A DNA stretch of 64,000 nucleotides from a bacterium (GTDB taxonomy: Bacteria > Spirochaetota > Leptospiria > Leptospirales > Leptonemataceae). Every line of letters starts with the position of its first letter. Position 1 is the first letter of the stretch. Shown piece by piece: positions 1 through 7,375 of this stretch. The stretch spans positions 1-64,000 of the forward strand of contig JANSYA010000011.1 of the NCBI GenBank assembly GCA_024742665.1, given 5' to 3'. The notes below the pieces were generated by a model. That model had not been told where the DNA came from, ran no database searches, and saw nothing but the letters and a program-made list of their open reading frames with translations. A program made the translations under genes and the position numbers.

Positions 1-105
1 AGCGGCAAGCATTGTTTCGGAAAGACGCCGATGCAAACTTTCGTTGATTCGATCAAGCTGGCGCGCGAGAAGATGCTGAATAAGAAGCATCAAAGAACGG
101 CCTGA
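1..105 (+). CDS. IS481-type transposase, C-terminal end (partial)
   Basis: The first 35 codons are open from base 1 and end at TGA 103-105. The residues GKTPMQTFVDSIKLAREKM match the conserved C-terminal tail of IS481-family DDE transposases. Only the tail is in the window, so the catalytic DDE domain cannot be checked. A 7-bp inverted repeat follows at 111-132, as expected near an IS end. It marks the left part of the window as a mobile-element-rich strip. Confidence 0.75.
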   Translation, partial: SGKHCFGKTPMQTFVDSIKLAREKMLNKKHQRTA

Positions 106-110
106 TTATA

Positions 111-132
111 TCTGACAGGCAGGAGTGTCAGA
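111..132. repeat. Inverted repeat at the right end of the IS481-type element
   Basis: TCTGACA (111-117) and TGTCAGA (126-132) form a perfect 7-bp inverted repeat around an 8-nt loop, just after the transposase stop codon. Such a repeat is seen between the transposase stop and the outer end of several IS481 elements. It could also serve as a weak transcript end. The exact outer IS boundary (perhaps near 150) cannot be fixed without the other copy. Confidence 0.4.
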
Positions 133-193
133 TGGGATGTTAGTTAGTACGGCGATCGCGGAGCAATTGATGGCCGGGCAAAGGAATAAATGG

Positions 194-586
194 ATGAACA
201 CATTGTCTCCTGGTATTAAATTTTGCATGTCAATTATTGCATCGGCCTTGAGTGTTGTCGCTTATATTTTTGCATTCGCATATTTGCGTTATCTGGATGG
301 TGGAATTTTTGCTGATGTTCTCCGCCTGGCTGAAATATGGATATTGCCAGTTGGGATGTTTTTTATCCCAATCCCCGCTGCTTTCCTTTCATTGTTGCTT
401 TGGTCGTTGTATAGTCGGTGGTTAAGAGCAAAAGATCTTGACTTTTACATTATTCTCTGTTTCGTGCAAGCGCTGCTCTGGTACTTCATGAATTGGGATG
501 ATCCTATTTTCTGGGGTGTGGCAATTCTTGCCTCATTGGTTTGCAATTTGTGTGTGTATTTAGTTCTTCGCGCGCTCTTCGCGTGA
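194..586 (+). CDS. Small multi-pass membrane protein, unknown function
   Basis: About 130 residues with four hydrophobic stretches likely to span the membrane (near residues 10-35, 50-75, 85-105 and 110-130). I do not recognise a family. The reading frame is open back to a GTG at 125, but that GTG lies inside the IS481 end repeat. The ATG at 194, with AAGGAA eight bases upstream, is the better start. The gene is AT-rich compared with the window beyond 4.5 kb, which fits an acquired region. Confidence 0.5.
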   Translation: MNTLSPGIKFCMSIIASALSVVAYIFAFAYLRYLDGGIFADVLRLAEIWILPVGMFFIPIPAAFLSLLLWSLYSRWLRAKDLDFYIILCFVQALLWYFMNWDDPIFWGVAILASLVCNLCVYLVLRALFA

Positions 587-629
587 ATTTTTTAGCGAAA
601 AACGAAGCGGTCAAGAGAGGGCAGGTTGG

Positions 630-1076
630 TCAGAAGGGGATGGGGGTGTCGCGGTTAGCAGTGTCAGTTGCCGCCTTTTCAGCAGGGATTACGGAGTATA
701 AAACATCCAGATCGATCTCAGGGAATGCGTGAACAATCTTTGCTATCGAAATTTTTGTTTTTGATTTAACTTCAACTTCTTCCGTGGTGACATCCCCCCG
801 AAAAATGTGAACGAGCAAGTTAAAATAGCTGCGTCGCTCCTGGAGCTCGTTGAGAAGATGGTGAAATTGCGCAACCCGCGACTTTCGTTTCCGACCTTTG
901 CCCAGAATTTCTTCCGAGGACCCGTCAGACAAAACGAAAAAGGGAATATACTTGCCATTGGCGCTGAGCCGTTGTCCGATTGGGGAGTTCGTGGCCTCCC
1001 GAAAGATCAGTTCGTCATGATTTTTGCTGAGATCAACGTCGCTTTTAGAAAGCCCGATGCATACAAAGTAACTCAT
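630..1076 (-). CDS. Hypothetical protein, possible immunity or accessory gene
   Basis: A 148-residue soluble protein with no signal peptide or membrane segment and no family I can name. It lies nine bases downstream of the 1086-1322 gene, which is itself coupled to a toxin-like fragment, so all three are probably co-transcribed on the minus strand. Position after a toxin-like gene suggests an immunity or accessory role, but this is inference only. Plus-strand ORFs across it look like shadows. Confidence 0.5.
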   Translation of the reverse strand: MSYFVCIGLSKSDVDLSKNHDELIFREATNSPIGQRLSANGKYIPFFVLSDGSSEEILGKGRKRKSRVAQFHHLLNELQERRSYFNLLVHIFRGDVTTEEVEVKSKTKISIAKIVHAFPEIDLDVLYSVIPAEKAATDTANRDTPIPF

Positions 1077-1085
1077 CGAAAGATC

Positions 1086-1322
1086 TTACTCAGGGAAGTA
1101 ACTTTTTCCGAATGCCTCTTGAACGCCCGGAGCAGTGCCCGGTAAGGCGTTTGCTTCGTGCAGTTCGGTTTCTTCGATTAAAGCTTGCTCTATGCCGCTG
1201 TTCTTTGCTGTTTCGATTGCAAGATTTTCGGCGCTCTCCGCGGTCTCTGATGCGATTCGAAAAGTCTCGTAAAAGACGCCTTTCGCGTCGCGTCCCTTAA
1301 TCATTACATTGAAAAATTGCAC
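1086..1322 (-). CDS. Small hypothetical protein, candidate immunity protein
   Basis: A 78-residue protein that begins with beta-prone MQFFNVMIKG, followed by an alanine/glutamate-rich helical stretch. The GTG start at 1322-1320 shares one base with the TAG stop of the upstream toxin-like fragment (TAGTG), so translation of the two is probably coupled. Small coupled genes straight after a toxin C-terminus are often immunity genes in polymorphic toxin systems. No family was recognised. Confidence 0.5.
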   Translation of the reverse strand: MQFFNVMIKGRDAKGVFYETFRIASETAESAENLAIETAKNSGIEQALIEETELHEANALPGTAPGVQEAFGKSYFPE

Positions 1323-1525
1323 TATTTACCTTCTTTGATAAAGGAGTGCCCGCCCTGCCTGCTCTTGTCATGATAGTGGCGGGAGTAGCCTTCACCATGA
1401 GGCGGATCTTTCAATACTTTTCCATCGGAGCTGGCTTTCTTTTGCAGCTCTTTGGCCTTCCGCATGGAATCAGTGACAACATCCTCTCCGCGACGAAGCC
1501 TGTCTACGGCCTGCTTATCTGTCAA
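1322..1525 (-). CDS. Toxin-like C-terminal fragment, broken 5' end
   Basis: The frame is open from 1681 to 1322, but it has no ATG or GTG start; the only common start is the TTG at 1525. The tail has a histidine-rich patch with HYHDKSRQGGHSF, resembling the His-rich ends of secreted nuclease toxin domains of polymorphic toxins. The upstream residues are lysine/arginine/serine rich, like a linker. An ATG at 1676 is out of frame and stops after eight codons, so the 5' part looks lost or frameshifted. I read it as an orphan toxin tip left after rearrangement. No catalytic family is proven. Confidence 0.4.
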   Translation of the reverse strand: MTDKQAVDRLRRGEDVVTDSMRKAKELQKKASSDGKVLKDPPHGEGYSRHYHDKSRQGGHSFIKEGK

Positions 1526-1817
1526 TTTTTTCCCGGATACGAACCTATCGCCAGATCGTTCGCCACTGCGGACCGTTGCCTTGCTGGCTGACGTTCCAGA
1601 CTGGGCAGCAGTTTTGCGTTTCGCGCCTGCGGCAATGGCGCTTTCATTGTTAAATCTGTCGTTTCTCAGCTTCCATGGCGATTAAGCGAAACGATGACCG
1701 GTCCTTGGCTAGCTATTGAATTTTGCGTCCTTAGTCTGGAGTTAAGGCAGCTTGATAGTATCAGAATATCTTATGCAATTCGCTTGAATTTTTTCGGTCT
1801 TATTAAACGTTTCATAT

Positions 1818-2024
1818 ATGCTTGAAGAGCTTAGTCTCCTCATTATCTGGCCGGCTTCTATCTCGCTCGGTGTCTATATTATTTCGGCGATTTTTTTTAT
1901 AGGTAGCGAGGCGCCTCGCAAGCCGATCCTTGGTCGGAATTTGGCTGTAAACTTCGGATCTACTTTCACGGTCTCGAAGTATGTTCAAAAAAAGGTGATG
2001 CGTATATATCGCGGCATATCATAA
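1818..2024 (+). CDS. Small hypothetical ORF with one membrane segment
   Basis: 68 codons with a hydrophobic stretch at about residues 5-30 and a basic tail. No family is recognised, and there is no clear ribosome-binding site. It overlaps another open frame (1979-2095) that looks more like a degraded coding end, so it may be a chance ORF. Confidence 0.25.
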   Translation: MLEELSLLIIWPASISLGVYIISAIFFIGSEAPRKPILGRNLAVNFGSTFTVSKYVQKKVMRIYRGIS

Positions 2025-2095
2025 ACGGAGGTATTAACAAGCAAGACTGGCTTCGCCTTCTCAAGTCGCTCAAGGAAACCGGCCTTGTATTGTAG
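1979..2095 (+). pseudogene. Degraded C-terminus of an unidentified protein
   Basis: Read to the TAG at 2093-2095, this frame gives a protein-like ending containing GDAYISRHIINGG and NKQDWLRLLKSLKETG. No start lies close upstream. The coding character ends abruptly near 1979. It looks like the tail of a gene cut by rearrangement next to the IS3 remnant. The family is not recognised. Confidence 0.3.
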
Positions 2096-2170
2096 TTATT
2101 CGCGATCTCTGGCTACTGGCTGAACCAGCATCCCTTCCATCCCTTCGAACTCGCCTTTAAGCCCGTGTAA

Positions 2171-2594
2171 TGTCCCCCGGCTTCTGGACAGTCTAAGCCG
2201 CTAATTTTCGTTCAATAAACTCCATCGGGCTGAGATACCCCGGCGCCGAATGTGGTCGTTCCGAGTTATAATCGTCAATCCAGTCGGCGATTGCTCGAAA
2301 CGCATCGTCTTGATCCTTGAATTTGTTCTGCCAGATACACTCCTCTTTGAGCGTGCGAAAGAATCGTTCGATCATTCCATTTTGCTCGGGCGTATACGGC
2401 GTGATATACTCCTGCTCCAGGCGATAGCGTCGCGCGACGCGCGTGAAAGCTTTCGCTCCGAATACCAGACCGTTGTCGGAGCGCAAGACCGGCGCAGATT
2501 CGCCGTGATCATGCGAACGCCCCACGTCGGTTCTCGTTCCATCTTTTACCCCTTTGATTCAGGGCTTAGAGGCTGTCCAATTGAAATGGGGACG
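2171..2594. mobile_element. Internally deleted IS3-family insertion sequence
   Basis: Related imperfect inverted ends are visible. On the plus strand from 2171, GTCCCC is followed by TTCTGGACAG and TCTAAGCC. On the minus strand, reading inward from 2594, GTCCCC is followed by TTGGACAG and TCTAAGCC. The interior is only about 425 bp, whereas intact IS3 elements are about 1.2-1.3 kb. It holds just the last third of the transposase. No clear target-site duplication was found. The element is inactive by itself. Confidence 0.55.
2193..2525 (-). pseudogene. IS3-family transposase (OrfB), C-terminal fragment
   Basis: 110 residues matching the end of the integrase (rve) core. They include LRSDNG with the second catalytic Asp, and the stretch TPEQNGMIERFFRTLKEE, which has the third acidic residue and the conserved ERFFRTLK signature. 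The N-terminal helix-turn-helix and the first catalytic Asp are missing, so it cannot be an active transposase. The fragment sits just inside the inverted ends at 2171 and 2594. Confidence 0.75.
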
Positions 2595-2660
2595 GTATAT
2601 GGGTTTCGGGGACAACGTCATTAAGCATACCTCTTGAATTGAGCATGAATATCGCAGGCA

Positions 2661-3479
2661 CTAAAGAATCGAGCCAATCAGGTTCAATGCCTTCCTCATT
2701 GAGGATAGGAATTCGATGGAAGCCTTTATCACACCCGCGTTGGCACGCCAATAGGATTCAGGCATGAAGGCTGGCTTCTGATTCATAAATTTTGTAAGCT
2801 GCTTCAACGAGGCCGAATTCGGAATGACCAGATCCCCGTATCGGTTGAGATGATATAGGGACACCTTTATTTCTGCCAGTGAATTGGATAGAGTTATCCG
2901 TAGCGCTTTGTCCGAACTCGCGGAGTCTATGGCCGGGCTGCGTAAGATCTGTTTCAGGGCTTTTTCATATCCTCGATGCCCCTCCTTTTCTCCAATTTCA
3001 TCCCACGGGACTCCACTGAATGCCATTCTAAGTCTGGCTTGCTCATAGCCAGTCAGCCATTGAAGCAATGGATACAGGTTGCACATGCTGCCATAAAACT
3101 GAACAAGGGGTAATAAGAGGTTCGCGTAGTCACGACTAATGGCGACGACAGCCTGATAATGAGCAAAGTCGCGATGGATATCACCTTTACAGCGCTTTAA
3201 CGACCCCTCATACAGTGGCAAAAAAGCGTGCCACCTTCTCAATTCACAGTCAAGAACACTCATGTGAGACTCCGTTCGATTGACAGGCCCCCAATCCGTA
3301 TGAGCTTTTGCCTCCAGCTGCTGAAACGCATTACGGATTGAAGAACGCAGATGCTGTCGATTCTTCTTCGCCAGAACCTGCACAGACGGAAATTTCTGAA
3401 CGAATGCCCACAGTTTCCGCTCAAGGCTCAAGTCCCGCACACAAAGTTGGGACCCGTGAATCTCAATATCGTTCACCAT
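2661..3479 (-). CDS. Hypothetical protein next to the pbpC breakpoint
   Basis: A 272-residue, mostly helical, soluble protein with many Leu/Trp/Tyr residues and no motif that I recognise. The ATG at 3479 is usable, but the frame stays open upstream into the pbpC remnant. The true start may therefore have been lost at the junction near 3505. The gene has lower GC than pbpC. It may be cargo of the rearranged strip. Function is unknown. Confidence 0.5.
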   Translation of the reverse strand: MVNDIEIHGSQLCVRDLSLERKLWAFVQKFPSVQVLAKKNRQHLRSSIRNAFQQLEAKAHTDWGPVNRTESHMSVLDCELRRWHAFLPLYEGSLKRCKGDIHRDFAHYQAVVAISRDYANLLLPLVQFYGSMCNLYPLLQWLTGYEQARLRMAFSGVPWDEIGEKEGHRGYEKALKQILRSPAIDSASSDKALRITLSNSLAEIKVSLYHLNRYGDLVIPNSASLKQLTKFMNQKPAFMPESYWRANAGVIKASIEFLSSMRKALNLIGSIL

Positions 3480-3507
3480 TCCAGAATCTGAAACAAGGCA
3501 ATCGAAA

Positions 3508-4546
3508 ATCTCACTTTCAACTGGGTATCGTCCTGGGCGGAGCGGAAGTGAGCATGAACGAACTGGTGCGACTGTATGCGGCTCTGGGCAACGGCGGCGT
3601 GGCCCGGCCGGTGCAATTTCTTGCGTCGCCGTCTATGCAGGAAGGTGTCGCGCGCCGTTTGCTTTCGCAAGAGGCCGCCTTTATGGTCCTCGATATTCTC
3701 AAAGGCAATCCACGTCCAGGAGCGACGTACGCGGGACCCGGCCGCCGCGCCCCCGTATACTGGAAGACCGGCACGTCGGTCGCCTTTCGTGACGCGTGGG
3801 CCGTAGGCGTTTTCGATCGTTACGCCATCGCGGTGTGGGTGGGCGAATTCGATGCGTCTCCGAATCCCCTGTTTTCCGGTCGTCACGCGGCGGGACCGCT
3901 GCTGTTTCGCATCGTCGACGCTTTACGCGCCGGCGGTCCCGGGGAAGTTCCAGCCGCCGCCCTGCCGCCACCCGGGGTCGAGCGCGTACCGGTGTGTTCC
4001 GTGTACGGCGATTTGCCCGGGAAGTTCTGCCCGCATACCAGGCCGGCCTGGTTTATTCCCGGCCGGTCGCCCACGCGACGCTGCGAAATTCATCGTGAAG
4101 TCTTAGTCGACGCGGACACCGGATTGCGCATGTGCGCTCAGGGTGCTACGCGTCGCGTGCGCACGGAAGTGTACGAGATGTGGCCGAGCGCCGCGCTGCG
4201 CGTCTTTCGCGCCGCCGGTCTACCTCGCCGCGAACCACCGCCCTTCGATTCGCGCTGTAACCTGGAAGAACGTTTCGCCGAGGCGGGTTTGCCTCCGAAA
4301 ATAACATCACCCCTGGCGGGGGTAAGCTACGTCGTGCGCGACGGCGAATCCATCGCCCTGCGTGCGACGAGCGATGCGGGGGTTCGGAAATTATTCTGGT
4401 TCGTCGACGACACCCTGGTCGGCAATTCCATTCCAGAAGAGCCTTTCGCCTGGAGCGCGCGGGCCGGGCGATTTTTGATTCGCGTCATCGACGATCGCGG
4501 TCGTTCGGACACGCTCGAAATTGAAATTCAGTCCCGAACCGAATGA
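3508..4546 (+). pseudogene. pbpC: Penicillin-binding protein 1C, N-terminally truncated
   Basis: PBP1C is a bifunctional murein glycosyltransferase/transpeptidase. Here homology starts at LGIVLGGAEV, which in the family lies late in the transpeptidase domain. The KTGTS box is at 3764-3778. It is followed by the C-terminal BiPBP_C domain with cysteine-rich CSVYGDLPGKFC and an Ig-like end. The glycosyltransferase domain and the SxxK catalytic serine motif are absent. The frame is open back to 3308, but the extra upstream residues are unlike any PBP and overlap the opposite-strand gene. The break is at about 3505-3512, so this is a gene relic. Confidence 0.8.
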
Positions 4547-4710
4547 TTGTCCGAGCATCTACTTGCGACCGCGAAGATACTGAAACGTTCGCCGGATGCT
4601 CGCATATGGACGAAAAATCTAATCTTGCGATGCACAGACCGGGCGACGCTCCAGCAAAACACTCTTCTCGATCCTTTCGGACTCTTCTTTCGAAATCTGG
4701 CAGGCACGAC

Positions 4711-5124
4711 TCAGTCAATGATACTGGCGGGAGTACAGCCGGGGCAATCGAGCTGACGTTCGGTTTGTTCAATCTGCATATCAGAATAGACGCCGGAGCA
4801 GGAGTGTTCGGCTCTACAGCGTAATTCACAGCTCGTCCGGTCTTCGCGACTGAGAATCTGAGTGATCGCCAGCCAGCTCTGGCAATAGGATTCGATGCAC
4901 TCCCTCTGTCGTTTGCTGCAGTCTTCGTGCAGACGTCGCACGGCCACCTGATCGTCCGTCGCGACGGAATCCGCCGGAGAGTAGGCCGGAGACTTTCTGC
5001 TTTTGCCTTCGGATTTGGAAACCGTATCGGGCGTATTCGGCTGTGGCCCTTGCGCATGCATGCACTGAGCGCAAAGGAACGAGAGCGTCACGGCCAGCGA
5101 AATAGATATGAGTCGAATCATCAT
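4711..5124 (-). CDS. Secreted cysteine-rich protein, unknown function
   Basis: About 137 residues starting with MMIRLISISLAVTLSFLCAQ, a good signal peptide. The mature part is Ser/Pro-rich, then carries six or more cysteines in pairs (CSKRQREC, CELRC, CPGC), suggesting disulfide bonds in the periplasm or outside the cell. The frame runs open to 5205, but the ATG at 5124 places the signal peptide at the N-terminus. The gene follows the 5144-5446 gene closely and may be co-transcribed with it. No family assigned. Confidence 0.6.
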   Translation of the reverse strand: MMIRLISISLAVTLSFLCAQCMHAQGPQPNTPDTVSKSEGKSRKSPAYSPADSVATDDQVAVRRLHEDCSKRQRECIESYCQSWLAITQILSREDRTSCELRCRAEHSCSGVYSDMQIEQTERQLDCPGCTPASIID

Positions 5125-5143
5125 TAGTTTATACCACCCACCC

Positions 5144-5446
5144 TCATCGATACAAGCGATAAAACCCAAACGGCTTCGGCCACTCTGCTCTTGGCTTAAA
5201 CGCAATCGCCACTTCCTGATTATCGAGCGCCGATTCCGTCAAGACGACGCAATCATCAAAGCTTTTCGCCTTTTCAAATTCCTTGTCATTGACCTTGCAC
5301 ACCACTTTATAGAAGGGCCCGGAAAGCCATTCCTCGATTTCGGCGGATTCTTTAAATTTCAAATACGCGGCCAATGACGCGTGCGCGGCCGCCAGGATCG
5401 CGAAACCCCCGGGAACGGATTCCTTAATTAAAATATACATTTTCAT
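5144..5446 (-). CDS. Conserved PTH2-like protein
   Basis: A 100-residue protein with a pattern seen in a widespread bacterial family related to peptidyl-tRNA hydrolase 2. It has MKMYILIKESVPGG at the start, then AHASLAAYLKF, FYKVVCKVN, LTESALDNQEVAIAF and a final WPKPFGFYRLY. The fold is likely that of PTH2; enzymatic activity in this small family is not established. A weak sigma-54-like site lies 60-75 bases upstream. Confidence 0.7.
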   Translation of the reverse strand: MKMYILIKESVPGGFAILAAAHASLAAYLKFKESAEIEEWLSGPFYKVVCKVNDKEFEKAKSFDDCVVLTESALDNQEVAIAFKPRAEWPKPFGFYRLYR

Positions 5447-5506
5447 AATTCATATCTCTCACTGAGTCCTGCCTGAATCCAGGCGAACAAGATCTCACGA
5501 ATATCC

Positions 5507-5522
5507 TGCAAACGCAAGTCCG
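5507..5522 (-). promoter_or_regulatory. Weak sigma-54-like promoter before the PTH2-like gene
   Basis: On the minus strand the site reads CGGACTTGCGTTTGCA. It keeps GG-N10-GC spacing and a good TTTGCA -12 half, but the -24 half is GGAC rather than GGCA. The predicted transcript start would be near 5496, giving a leader of about 50 bases. It is much weaker than the three sites at 24537, 25510 and 47394. Confidence 0.25.
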
Positions 5523-5738
5523 CACAGGGCAAAACCAAAACCGCCAGCACGCAGCGGTCGACGTCCAGAGTATCTAACGATCAAGCATACTAAAGAAATC
5601 GTAAACATTCTTCTGAATGGATCCAACTGGAAGAATTTTTTTCGGATCATGCTATCGAAATCGGGTCAGTTTTTCGAAAAAATCAAATTTCATTCGCTTT
5701 AAAATAGACGCGGCGAAATTTACAGGCAATCTGGCAGG

Positions 5739-6563
5739 ATGGCGGAACGGGAATGGGCGGAAATCCAGGAGGGCAGTCACTACCCGGCAATGAGCCTTAC
5801 GCGCTACGGCGATCCGGTCCTGAAGATCATCGACGATAGTTTTCTTGCGGCGCAGCAATCGCGCGAAAAACAAAATCAGGAAGAGGCCCTCGCCCATTAT
5901 CAGCGCTGCGTGGATCTCGCGATCGAATTAGAATCGCCTTTGCATCTCCTGCAGTATTCTTCGATTCTAATTCAGTCCGCCTACGTATATACCTTTCTTG
6001 GCAATTGGGAAGATCCCATGCGGATCTACGATCTGCGCGAAAAGATCATCCTCCAGCTCGAAGGCTGGCAGAAAGCTCTGCCGCCAGGCCTGAAATTGAT
6101 TCAGCGCGATCTTGAAGCAGACGAAAGCAATTCCTTGCTGATGGAATTGTATCGCGATAAAGGTCTCGCCCATTCGAACTTAAAGAACTTCGAGCGCTGC
6201 CCCGAATTCTTTCTAAAGAGCGCCCGACACTCCATGGACTTCGGCAAAGCCCATGGAGTGAACTACGCCGCCGATACGATCCAGCTGATGTTCAATGTCG
6301 CTTATAATTCCGGACGCTGGGAAGAGGCCGTCGACGCCGGGCGTTTCATGGAAGAAAACATTCAGATAAATACTGGCCTGCGCCTGGTGGCCGAGGCATA
6401 TATCGCCAGTGGGAACCAGGCGGAGGCGATCAAAGTTCTGGACCAATTGATTCCCCTCAGCGATCGCGAAGCCGCCGCCAGTCATCGTCGCCTGAAAAAG
6501 GAATTGAAAAAAGAAATGCGGGGAAGCCGGGGCGGATTCTTCGCCCGACTCTTCGGAAAATAG
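5739..6563 (+). CDS. TPR-like helical repeat protein
   Basis: A 274-residue soluble protein with repeated helix pairs typical of tetratricopeptide repeats, such as EEALAHYQRCVDLAIELE, KGLAHSNLKNFERC, RWEEAVDAGRFMEEN and AEAIKVLDQLIPL. It ends in a basic, glycine-rich tail. Such proteins act as binding scaffolds; the partner is unknown. An alternative start is the ATG at 5793, which has a better ribosome site (GGAGGGCAG). The small membrane protein at 6594 follows after 30 bases and may be in the same transcript. Confidence 0.65.
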   Translation: MAEREWAEIQEGSHYPAMSLTRYGDPVLKIIDDSFLAAQQSREKQNQEEALAHYQRCVDLAIELESPLHLLQYSSILIQSAYVYTFLGNWEDPMRIYDLREKIILQLEGWQKALPPGLKLIQRDLEADESNSLLMELYRDKGLAHSNLKNFERCPEFFLKSARHSMDFGKAHGVNYAADTIQLMFNVAYNSGRWEEAVDAGRFMEENIQINTGLRLVAEAYIASGNQAEAIKVLDQLIPLSDREAAASHRRLKKELKKEMRGSRGGFFARLFGK

Positions 6564-6593
6564 ACCGGCGGCCCCGCCTCTCGCTCAACCGAC

Positions 6594-6956
6594 ATGCAAA
6601 CGATTCTGGCAATTGTTCTGATCGCCTGCGCCTATTCTTTTATTATCACGGTGCCGCCGTTCTTGAATTTATATCTGCGCCGCTTCGTCGGACAGATTGT
6701 AAGTCGGTACGAGGGTCGGCTGCCGCTGCTCGAACTCAAGGTCGGTCGCCGACACAAACTCTATCTCCTGCACCTGCCCGAAGATTTTGCACCCACCGGC
6801 GCGATCATCTTCAAACAGCGCTTTAGTTTTCAGATGTACGTCGACGGCAAACTCAAAAGCCTGGCACCGTATTTTCTACGGGATCTGCTGAAGTTGCATG
6901 CGATAACCGCTATCGTGCTGTGCATCTGGTTCCTGGTCCTGTGGCTTAAATCTTAG
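6594..6956 (+). CDS. Small membrane protein, unknown function
   Basis: 120 residues with one N-terminal and one C-terminal hydrophobic segment (about residues 2-24 and 97-118). A basic middle part is probably cytoplasmic or periplasmic. No family is recognised. It follows the TPR protein closely on the same strand. Confidence 0.5.
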   Translation: MQTILAIVLIACAYSFIITVPPFLNLYLRRFVGQIVSRYEGRLPLLELKVGRRHKLYLLHLPEDFAPTGAIIFKQRFSFQMYVDGKLKSLAPYFLRDLLKLHAITAIVLCIWFLVLWLKS

Positions 6957-6970
6957 CCGTTTCAATCAAG

Positions 6971-7171
6971 CTACTCGCGCTCTGTAGTGTTCGCGTCCGG
7001 GGTGGGGCGAAGCATGTGGAAGTCGAGAGTCAACAGCACGACGGCCAGGGCAAGCCCCACGAGCCTGGCCGCGCCGAGCGCGATCGATGCGGCCCCGTCA
7101 ATGTTGGCGATCACAACCCCGTAGTTCAGAAACTCGGCGACAGCGATCGTAACAGCGCTGATTCGCAGCAC
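6971..7171 (-). CDS. Small two-pass membrane protein
   Basis: 66 or more residues with two hydrophobic segments and an acidic, polar tail. The listed start is GTG. The frame is open upstream to about 7236 and adds a plausible basic N-terminus (KPISYVTCRIAAWRKT), but that stretch has no standard start closer in. No family is recognised. It converges with the 6594 gene, with only 14 bases between them. Confidence 0.45.
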   Translation of the reverse strand: MLRISAVTIAVAEFLNYGVVIANIDGAASIALGAARLVGLALAVVLLTLDFHMLRPTPDANTTERE

Positions 7172-7375
7172 CGTCTTGCGCCAGGCCGCGATCCTGCAGG
7201 TTACGTACGAAATGGGTTTGACCGTCGTTGGAGTTTAGCTATTCTTCTTTCATTGAAACCCTTCCTCCTGGAAATTTTAGTCGTGCGGCCCATTCCCGGG
7301 CGGGGTTCCACTTTTCAAACTCCAGGGACCTCGGGCCAATTCGCCGGCAGCGTAGATTAGACAGAGCGTCGACAA

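Noticed and set aside
3308..3507. N-terminal extension of the pbpC frame
   Set aside because: These residues do not resemble a penicillin-binding protein and lie over the opposite-strand gene; they arise from the junction.
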